DNA from: Actinobacteria bacterium UBA3120
GTDB lineage: Bacteria; Actinomycetota; Actinomycetes; S36-B12
DNA length: 9,383 bases
Assembly (NCBI GenBank): GCA_002365735.1
Contig: DEZY01000051.1
Span: 4,790 to 14,172 of the forward strand
Direction: 5' to 3'
The notes under the pieces are model-generated. The model made no database searches. It was given only the letters and a program-made list of their open reading frames with translations, and had not been told where the DNA came from. Positions 1 to 6,300 of this stretch are shown here, piece after piece (position 1 is the stretch's first letter; the number at the start of each line of letters is the position of its first letter). Made by a program: the position numbers and the translations under genes.

Positions 1-184
1 CGCTAGGAGTGGGTGCTGCGCTGGGCTCGGTGGCGATGTCCTGGGCCGAGACCGTCACAGCACTGGCGCCCGCATTGTCTGAACGGTCAACAATCCCCAC
101 GAGAAGTCCGCCGATCAAGGCGATAGCCAAAGCGGAAGCAACTACTGACACGCGGCCCACGTGTGTCCAGCGGGGAAGTTTCAC
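1..184 (-). CDS. N-terminus of a membrane-anchored or secreted protein (partial, cut by window edge)
   Basis: The reverse strand is open from the window edge back to a GTG at 184, giving about 61 residues. The product starts V-K-L-P-R-W-T-H-V-G-R. A single hydrophobic stretch follows at about residues 13-32 (VSVVASALAIALIGGLLVGI), then a polar Ala/Ser/Thr/Pro-rich segment ending in PTPS. A short basic N-terminus, one transmembrane helix and a low-complexity linker suggest a signal anchor or signal peptide with the functional domain outside the membrane; that domain lies beyond the window. There is no clear Shine-Dalgarno before the GTG, but a weak -10-like CATACT ends 6 nt upstream, which would fit a leaderless transcript. 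An in-frame ATG at 217 would add 11 residues (MICALWWHTQT) and also lacks a ribosome site. The family is not recognisable. It is divergent from the acyltransferase gene. Confidence 0.6.
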   Translation of the reverse strand, partial: MKLPRWTHVGRVSVVASALAIALIGGLLVGIVDRSDNAGASAVTVSAQDIATEPSAAPTPS

Positions 185-312
185 GGTTTGAGTATGCCAC
201 CAAAGTGCGCAAATCATTGCTTTGGGCAGTACGGTGTGTGCGGCGCCACCGTGGTGGGGGATCCAGATCGTGGATTCGGACAGTTTATGGGGAACTCGAA
301 AGGAAGTGGCAC
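185..312. promoter_or_regulatory. Divergent intergenic region with two inverted repeats
   Basis: This region separates the leftward membrane-anchored gene from the rightward acyltransferase gene and must hold both promoters. Two dyads are visible. CCAAAG at 200-205 pairs with CTTTGG at 220-225, so the arm starts are 20 bp apart, about two helical turns, which is compatible with a dimeric repressor site. CCACC at 246-250 pairs with GGTGG at 253-257 around a GT centre. A TACGGT at 230-235 fits the actinobacterial TANNNT -10 pattern for the rightward genes, but no convincing -35 precedes it. Binding of any regulator is inference; arms of 5-6 bp can arise by chance. Confidence 0.3.
299..306 (+). 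promoter_or_regulatory. Ribosome binding site that fixes the acyltransferase start
   Basis: AAAGGAAG lies 6 nt before the GTG at 313. This strong purine-rich site decides the start in favour of GTG 313 over the in-frame ATG at 163, which would add 50 residues unlike the family N-terminus and would overlap the divergent gene on the other strand. Confidence 0.75.
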
Positions 313-1779
313 GTGGAGCGGTTAAGTAGCCTCGACGCTTCATTTCTCTACATTGAGAACTCGCAGACGCCAATGAATATTGGGAGCGTGTCAATTTTTC
401 AGCCATCTGAGGGTGGATTTGAGCATGAGACCCTGGTCAAATTGATTAAGGCACGCTTGGCATTTGTGCCGCGTTACCGGCAGCGGGTCAAGGAGATTCC
501 CTTTGGCATATTCCGGCCGGTGTGGGTCGATGACACCGCATTTGATGTGTCGTATCACGTGCGTCGGTCCGCATTACCCAAGCCGGGTAATGGCGAACAG
601 CTCGATGAACTAGTTGCCCGCCTCATGAGCCGTCCACTTGACCGGTCCCGTCCGTTATGGGAAATGTACTTAATTGAGGGGCTCTCCGGCGGGCGATTCG
701 CGATTGTCACTAAGAGCCATGAAGCATTGGTTGATGGGCTCGCGGCACTCGATATTTCCCAAGTGATTCTTGACAGTGAATCCCAGGCATCGGTCGGTCC
801 TCCAGATTCTTGGCGTCCTGCACCGGAGCCATCGGCAATTGAATTGATGAGCGCATCGGTGACCGAGGTATTTGCGCACCCGACCGCAGCTGCTGAGCTG
901 GTTGTGAGTACCGCATCCGAAGCCTTCACAGGTACTCAAAGCGTCGTGGGTAGCGCGGTGAGCGGCGCAACGGAGGCGATCTACGATTTAGTCTCGCTTG
1001 CACGATTTCGGACCCGGTCGCCGTTGAAGGCAAAACTCGGTGCCCAAAGGCGATTCGTTTCCGTTGACGTTGATCTTGACGAACTGCGAGAGGTCCGCAA
1101 ATCTGCATCTGCGTTGACTGCCCAAAGCATCAGTGTCAACGACATTATTTTGACCGTGCTCACTGGGGCATTACGAAGTTGGCTGATTCGGCGCGATGGC
1201 CTACCAAGTGGCCAGGATCGTTTCAATGCGCTGGTGCCGGTTTCCCTGGATTCAAAAGTTGAAGAGCCGACGCTGGGCGGCTCGGTTAATGCTTATGTCA
1301 TCGAGTTGCCGGTGGCACAATTCGAGCCGATTGATCGGTTGATGCGCGTGGTTGAACAAATGTCTGACCTGGATCCAATGGGTGAATTTCTCGGGGCGCG
1401 AGCGATCATTGACATTGCCGGCTTCGGTCCAGCATCGGTACACGCTCTCGGTGCTCGCATGGCATCGACGCTCACGCGTCGCGCCTACGACGTCACAATC
1501 ACCAACGTGCCTGGCCCTCAGCATGCCCTTTATGCAGCGGGGTCCCAAATGCTCGCTTCCTATCCGTGTGTGCCGTTGGTACCGGGTCAGGCGCTGAGCA
1601 TTGGCCTGACGAGTTACCACGGAAGTCTGTGTATTGGTCTAATGGCAGATCGTGATGCACTGGAAGATCTTGATGTGATTGCCGCGAGCATCCGTGACTC
1701 AATTGTCGGGCTACGAGCCTCGATTGCACAGCGACGGAGCTCGCCTGGTGGGAATTACTTACGGGTGGTCGCCTCCTAA
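313..1779 (+). CDS. WS/DGAT-family O-acyltransferase (wax ester synthase / diacylglycerol acyltransferase) with variant active-site motif
   Basis: This 488-residue protein belongs to the bacterial wax ester synthase/acyl-CoA:diacylglycerol acyltransferase family, which esterifies diacylglycerol or long-chain alcohols with acyl-CoA at the membrane or lipid-droplet surface. Starting at GTG 313 gives the family's usual N-terminus, V-E-R-L-S-S-L-D-A-S-F-L-Y. Other hallmarks are PLWE (114-117), NDIIL (from 276), TNVPGP (397-402) and a C-terminal SIGLTSYHGSLCIGLMADRD segment. Length is close to the usual 450-480. The catalytic motif HHxxxDG is present as H136-E137-A-L-V-D141-G142: the second, catalytic-base histidine is glutamate, while Asp and Gly are kept. 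Activity may therefore be altered, or the protein may belong to a non-canonical subgroup or act on another acyl acceptor. The TAA stop shares one base with the ATG of the downstream patatin gene, indicating a co-translated lipid operon. Confidence 0.9.
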   Translation: MERLSSLDASFLYIENSQTPMNIGSVSIFQPSEGGFEHETLVKLIKARLAFVPRYRQRVKEIPFGIFRPVWVDDTAFDVSYHVRRSALPKPGNGEQLDELVARLMSRPLDRSRPLWEMYLIEGLSGGRFAIVTKSHEALVDGLAALDISQVILDSESQASVGPPDSWRPAPEPSAIELMSASVTEVFAHPTAAAELVVSTASEAFTGTQSVVGSAVSGATEAIYDLVSLARFRTRSPLKAKLGAQRRFVSVDVDLDELREVRKSASALTAQSISVNDIILTVLTGALRSWLIRRDGLPSGQDRFNALVPVSLDSKVEEPTLGGSVNAYVIELPVAQFEPIDRLMRVVEQMSDLDPMGEFLGARAIIDIAGFGPASVHALGARMASTLTRRAYDVTITNVPGPQHALYAAGSQMLASYPCVPLVPGQALSIGLTSYHGSLCIGLMADRDALEDLDVIAASIRDSIVGLRASIAQRRSSPGGNYLRVVAS

Positions 1780-2747
1780 TGTCTCGGCGGGCAATTGTGA
1801 TTGGCGGGGGAGGAGTACTCGGCGGGACGTGGGCCGTGGGGGCTTTGAGCGCCCTGGAAAAGGAATTGGGAATAGCCGCGAGTGACGCTGACCTGCTGGT
1901 GGGTACGTCGGCGGGCTCGGTGCTGGCGGCGCTGATCGCGTGCGGTGTCAGTACGGAGGAACTGTGCCAGCACTATGGACAGGAGAAAGTCACTAGCGGA
2001 CCGCTCTTGGGCTATGAGTGGAATCCAGTCCGCGCTACCGGTGGGTCACGCCCGGGTTGGCCACGGATCTTGCGACCAGGATCACCGAAACTATTTGGCT
2101 CGGGTTTACTCAAACTAGGCGAGCTTCCGCTCACCGCGGTGTTATCGGGCCTATTGCCACCGGGCGCAAAAAGCCTTGAGCGCGTCGGGCACTTAGTGGA
2201 TGCTGTGTCGCCGTTAGGGGAGTGGGCACAAAGCCCCAGCGGTTCCCACCCAGATGTGTGGGTTGTGGCAATGGATTACGAAACGGGAAAACGGGCGGTA
2301 TTTGGTCGCACCGGAGCACCAATTGCAAGTTTGTCGGAAGCGGTAATGGCCAGCTGCGCAATCCCTGGGTGGTTTTCACCGATAAAAATTGGCGCGAGAA
2401 CCTATATCGACGGTGGAGCGGTGTCAGCAACAAGTGTCGATGTGCTCAGTCATGAAGGATTCGACGAGGTGTATGTGATCGCACCCATGTCGCTCACGCA
2501 GTCCGATCATCCGAAAAGTTTGACAGCTAAATTAGAGCGCCAGTGGCGCGGTGTCGTATCTCGTGCGGCAGCACATGAAATCGCTGATGTCGTTGCATGC
2601 GGTTCCCGGGTGTTCCTCGCCAGCCCAACAGCTGAAGATTTGACAGCGATGGGAACCAATTTAATGGACTCAACTCGTCGGAGGATTGTGTTGGAAACAT
2701 CTTTACGCACAAGCCCGCACACCTGGTCAGAGCAGTTGGTGGGTTAG
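1779..2747 (+). CDS. Patatin-like phospholipase / acylhydrolase
   Basis: This 322-residue serine hydrolase is of the patatin family, which uses a Ser-Asp dyad to cleave acyl esters of phospholipids or glycerides. The N-terminal glycine-rich oxyanion loop is IGGGGVLGG (residues 8-16). The nucleophile elbow is G-T-S44-A-G, and the second catalytic element is D211-G-G. A-C-A-I-P-G-W-F before the DGG is also typical. There is no signal peptide or transmembrane segment, so it is probably cytosolic or peripheral. Its ATG overlaps the acyltransferase stop by one base (TAATG); only a weak GGGTGG (1763-1768) lies upstream, so translation is probably coupled. Next to a WS/DGAT protein, a role in turnover of stored neutral lipid or phospholipid remodelling is a reasonable inference. 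Its TAG stop overlaps the stop codon of the convergent DUF2505 gene. All key residues are present and no damage is seen. Confidence 0.9.
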   Translation: MSRRAIVIGGGGVLGGTWAVGALSALEKELGIAASDADLLVGTSAGSVLAALIACGVSTEELCQHYGQEKVTSGPLLGYEWNPVRATGGSRPGWPRILRPGSPKLFGSGLLKLGELPLTAVLSGLLPPGAKSLERVGHLVDAVSPLGEWAQSPSGSHPDVWVVAMDYETGKRAVFGRTGAPIASLSEAVMASCAIPGWFSPIKIGARTYIDGGAVSATSVDVLSHEGFDEVYVIAPMSLTQSDHPKSLTAKLERQWRGVVSRAAAHEIADVVACGSRVFLASPTAEDLTAMGTNLMDSTRRRIVLETSLRTSPHTWSEQLVG

Positions 2748-2770
2748 TCCGCGAGCCACTCGTTACCCAC
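2739..2770. other. Interrupted inverted repeat at the convergent stop codons
   Basis: GTGGGT (2739-2744) and ACCCAC (2765-2770) form an outer 6-bp stem. Inside it CGAG (2752-2755) and CTCG (2759-2762) form a second 4-bp stem with a 3-nt CCA loop. The structure straddles the overlapping stop codons of the patatin and DUF2505 genes, where there is no intergenic space for a conventional terminator. No T-run follows on either strand, so a role as a two-way transcription barrier is only a suggestion. Confidence 0.25.
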
Positions 2771-3250
2771 TCGCTCCTCGGCCACAAGATAACGCTGCGT
2801 TTGCTCGGCAGCCACCTTCTCAATCTTTCCACCAATAAATGGGACGCTGGCAGTAAATTTACCGCGGGTAGTGATTGTGGTGTTTGTTTGAGCACCGGGT
2901 GAGAGTTCGAGGGTCCCAATGAAGGACATAGGCGCGGAGAAAACAACGGAGATGGTGGCCGTACGGCTCCCGTCGGGAGCGGGCGGTGTCCATATTTGTG
3001 TTTCCGTCACGGTAATTGTGTCGCCGACAAGTGATTTCGCCGGTCCTGGCAGATCGGCGGGAAGTACGCGGGTACTGATCAAAGTAACCGTCTCACCCCC
3101 GTCAAAAAGGACCTGATCCACACTGGCCTCAGCGGATAGGGAGCCGGTCGCGGAACATTTGGCCAAAATAAATTTCTCTTGGGACAGCATGGCGAAGACC
3201 TTGAGCGGGCTGCCGGTAAAATTTTGGGCGAAATCAAACTGTGTGGGCAC
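2744..3250 (-). CDS. DUF2505 family protein (START/SRPBCC-like fold)
   Basis: This 168-residue protein resembles actinobacterial DUF2505 proteins, small helix-grip (SRPBCC/START-like) domains thought able to bind a hydrophobic ligand; their function is not established. The N-terminus (MPTQFDFAQNFTGSPLKVFAMLSQ when the GTG is read as Met) has the family's opening strand followed by the S-P-x-x-V-F-A-M helix. The middle is strand-rich, and the C-terminal helix carries G-G-K-I-E-K and ends in N-E-W-L-A-D. No signal peptide or membrane segment is seen. The start is the GTG at 3250, preceded by AAGGAG (3262-3267 on the reverse strand) at a slightly long spacing of 11 nt; no in-frame alternative lies between. 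It is divergent from the glutamate dehydrogenase over 53 bp and convergent with the patatin gene. A lipid-binding role would suit the neighbouring lipid genes, but that is inference from fold and position only. Confidence 0.7.
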   Translation of the reverse strand: MPTQFDFAQNFTGSPLKVFAMLSQEKFILAKCSATGSLSAEASVDQVLFDGGETVTLISTRVLPADLPGPAKSLVGDTITVTETQIWTPPAPDGSRTATISVVFSAPMSFIGTLELSPGAQTNTTITTRGKFTASVPFIGGKIEKVAAEQTQRYLVAEERVGNEWLAD

Positions 3251-3261
3251 GTGAAATCCAT

Positions 3262-3267
3262 CTCCTT
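3262..3267 (-). promoter_or_regulatory. Ribosome binding site of the DUF2505 gene
   Basis: AAGGAG reads on the reverse strand, 11 nt before the GTG at 3250. It is a near-perfect Shine-Dalgarno at longer than ideal spacing. The ATG that directly follows it is out of frame with DUF2505 and opens only a short frame with no recognisable features. Confidence 0.6.
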
Positions 3268-3291
3268 GGTCCGTGTAGCACTTTTCAGTAC

Positions 3292-3297
3292 TAGCGT
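3292..3297 (+). promoter_or_regulatory. Candidate -10 box for a leaderless glutamate dehydrogenase mRNA
   Basis: TAGCGT fits the actinobacterial TANNNT -10 pattern and ends 6 nt before the GTG at 3304, the spacing expected if transcription starts on the first base of the start codon. The GTG has no usable Shine-Dalgarno: the nearest G-run ends one base before it. A possible TTGGTC -35 (3266-3271) is 20 bp upstream, longer than ideal. Confidence 0.4.
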
Positions 3298-3298
3298 A
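3293..3298 (-). promoter_or_regulatory. Candidate -10 box for DUF2505, overlapping the opposite -10
   Basis: The reverse strand reads TACGCT here, again TANNNT, offset by one base from the rightward TAGCGT. It would give a 5' leader of about 35-40 nt that includes the AAGGAG site. No good -35 was identified; it would lie inside the glutamate dehydrogenase coding start. Confidence 0.25.
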
Positions 3299-3303
3299 GG
3301 GGT

Positions 3304-6300
3304 GTGAGTTCCTTCCGCGAGTCAGTTCCGATTGTTGCCCACCAGTTATTTAAGGACCAGTCAAGCGTGGATTTGGGATTTAACGCTACAGACCCGATCG
3401 CTAGTGAGCAGGCCGCCGACATGCTGGACTGGGCACAGATCCGGCCCAATGGTGCACAAGGCGAAACGCTGATTCGGGCGTGGACCCCGGATTTGCCAGG
3501 TGTGAGTTACTCGGTCGTTGAAATCGTCACCGACGACATGCCATTCCTAGTGGACTCGGTAACTGCGGAAATAACTCGTCAAGGCCGAGCAATTCATCTG
3601 GTCGCACACCCACTTTTCGCCGTGACCCGCGATGAATCGCATCGAGTCAGTTCTATTCACGACTTAGATGTGAACGAAATCAAGAAAGGTGTGATTGCAG
3701 AGTCGTGGATGCGCATCCACATTGAGCGAGATTTCATCTCCGATGATCTCAGTGGGGTTGTCGCTGGTCTTGCGCGTGTTCTTACCGATGTGCGCAAGGC
3801 AGTGAACGACTGGCTTGCAATGCGCAAGAAGGCAATTGAAGTGTCGGGTGATTTACGTCGCATGCCTCCTGTCGGTATTGATCAAGAGGATCTCGACGAA
3901 TCGATTGCGCTTTTGGACTGGCTCACCCAGGACAGTTTCACTTTTGTTGGCTACCGGGAATATGACCTAGTTGATGTTGATGGCGAGGATGCATTGCACC
4001 CAGTTCATGGAACCGGTCTGGGTGTTTTGAGGACAAACGACAAGCAGGATCTTTCACATAGTTTTGCCGTTTTGCCTCCGGCGGCGAGGGTTCGTGCTCG
4101 TGAAAAAAGTCTCCTCGTTTTGAGTAAAGCAAACTCTCGGTCAACTGTTCACCGCCCCGCGTATTTGGACTACATTGGGGTGAAGAAATTTGATGCAGAT
4201 GGCAATGTCGTGGGGGAACAACGCTTTTTGGGGATATTTGCAGCACGCGCATACTCGGACACCGTCTCGGACATTCCAGTGTTGCGTGCCAAATACCAAC
4301 AAGTCGAGAAGAACCTTGATTATGTCGCCGGGTCTCACAGCGCCAAGGACCTCGAAGAATTCCTTGACACCTATCCGCGTGATGAACTATTTCAAATTGA
4401 CTCAGTCCAACTGACCGAGGTTGCTAGGTCCGTCTTGCACCTTCAGGAACGACGTCAAACAAAGTTGTACGTCCGGTATGACCCCTATGAAAGATTTGTC
4501 TCAGCACTCGTGTATTTTCCCCGCGATCGCTACACGACAGCTTTACGACTTCGATTGGAAGCGATCCTGCGAGATTCATTTGGCGGAATACACGTGGACT
4601 ACGCGGCGCGCGTCACTGAGTCGGTATTGGCGCGCTTGCATTACGTCATCCACGTCCCGAGTGGGGCGGAAATTCTGCGACCGAATCTTGTTGAGTTAGA
4701 GGCACGGTTAGCTCATGCCAGTCGCAGTTGGATGGACGAATATCACTCCCTGAGTATGGAAAGTGACAATTCTGAACTCGTCCCGATCTATGCGGAGGCA
4801 TTCCCCGAGTCCTATAAGGAGGACTTTGACCCAAGTATCGGTTTGGCCGATGCGCTCATTATTGAAAAACTTGAACCGGGTGAATTGGCCCTAGATTTGT
4901 ATGCGCCGGTTGTAAGTGACTCGCGGGAGGTGCGGTTCAAGGTAATGCGGGTTGGACCTGCAATGCCACTCACCAAGATCCTGCCAATCCTGGAGCGACT
5001 TGGCGTCGAAGTCCTGGACGAGCATCCATATGAAATTAGACGAAAGGACCGCGCATCCGCGTGGATCCTTGATTTTGGACTGGTTCTGCCCAATGGCGAG
5101 ATCTACTGCGCAGACACTCTATTTGCCCGATTCGAGTTGGCATTCGAGGCCGCTTGGCACGGACAGATCGCCAGTGACTCCTTTAACTCGCTAGTGACCC
5201 AAGCCGGATTGACGTGGCAGGATGCACAGTTAATTCGTGCGTACGCCCGGTACATGCGCCAGATCGGTTCCACCTTTGGTCAGGGGTACATCGAGATGGT
5301 GATCCTGGAGAATGCCGAGATCAGCAGGCTGCTTATAGAGTTTTTCCGAGTGCGTTTTGATCCTGCGTTTGGGGGTGATCGCGAGTCGGAGTCACAGACG
5401 GCTCGAGAGCAATTTGACGCGAGCCTTGTGCTAGTTCCCTCACTTGATCATGACCGGATTCTGCGTTTGTTCTGGACCTTAATCGAGGCGACAATGCGCA
5501 CAAATTACTTTGCGAATGCGCAGACCCTCGCATTTAAGTTGGTGCCGACCATGATTGCGGACATCCCACTTCCCAGACCGGCACATGAAATCTGGGTGCA
5601 TTCACCCAGAGTCGAAGGTGTGCATTTGCGCTTTGGAGCGGTTGCTCGTGGCGGAATCCGGTGGAGTGACCGACGCGAAGACTTTCGGACTGAGATTCTG
5701 GGCCTGGTCAAGGCACAGGAAGTGAAAAATGCCGTGATTGTCCCCGTCGGTGCCAAGGGAGGCTTTTTTGCCAAGAACTTGCCCGATCCAGCTATTGATC
5801 GCGAAGCGTGGCTGGCCGAAGGCATCGGCGCATATCAAGACTTCATCCGTGCGCTACTTTCGGTGACCGACAATATTGTTGATTCGATCGTTGTGCCACC
5901 AGTCGATGTTGTGCGACATGACCCGGATGACCCGTATCTCGTCGTTGCGGCGGACAAGGGAACGGCCAGTTTCTCTGACATAGCAAATGCAATCGCAATT
6001 GAGGAGAATTACTGGCTAGGAGATGCATTCGCCTCTGGCGGCTCAGCCGGATACGATCACAAGGCTATGGCGATCACAGCGCGTGGCGCGTGGGATTCTG
6101 TTAAGCGGCACTTTTTCGAGATGGATCTCGATACCCAACGCGAAGAGTTCACTGTTGTGGGCATCGGTGATATGAGTGGAGACGTTTTCGGCAACGGCAT
6201 GTTGCTGAGCGAACAGATTCGATTGGTCGCGGCATTTGATCACAGGAATATTTTTATCGACCCCACTCCGAATGCGGCTAGCAGTTTTGTCGAGCGAGTG

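Noticed and set aside
9..191. A 60-codon plus-strand frame at the left edge
   Set aside because: The opposite strand encodes a better-structured product with a signal-anchor helix and Pro/Ser linker. The plus-strand product has no features beyond composition.
163..312. A 50-residue N-terminal extension of the acyltransferase from the in-frame ATG at 163
   Set aside because: The extension is Arg/Gly-rich and unlike the family, overlaps the divergent gene, and has no ribosome site. GTG 313 has AAAGGAAG at good spacing and yields the usual family N-terminus.
313..1779. Reading the HE substitution as a sign of a pseudogene
   Set aside because: The frame is intact over 488 codons, other family motifs are preserved, and the gene is tightly coupled to an intact downstream gene, so a functional variant is more likely than decay.
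3079..3261. A 60-codon reverse-strand frame starting at the ATG directly after the AAGGAG of DUF2505
   Set aside because: It lies almost wholly inside the DUF2505 gene in another frame, its ATG abuts the Shine-Dalgarno with no spacing, and its translation resembles no domain I know.
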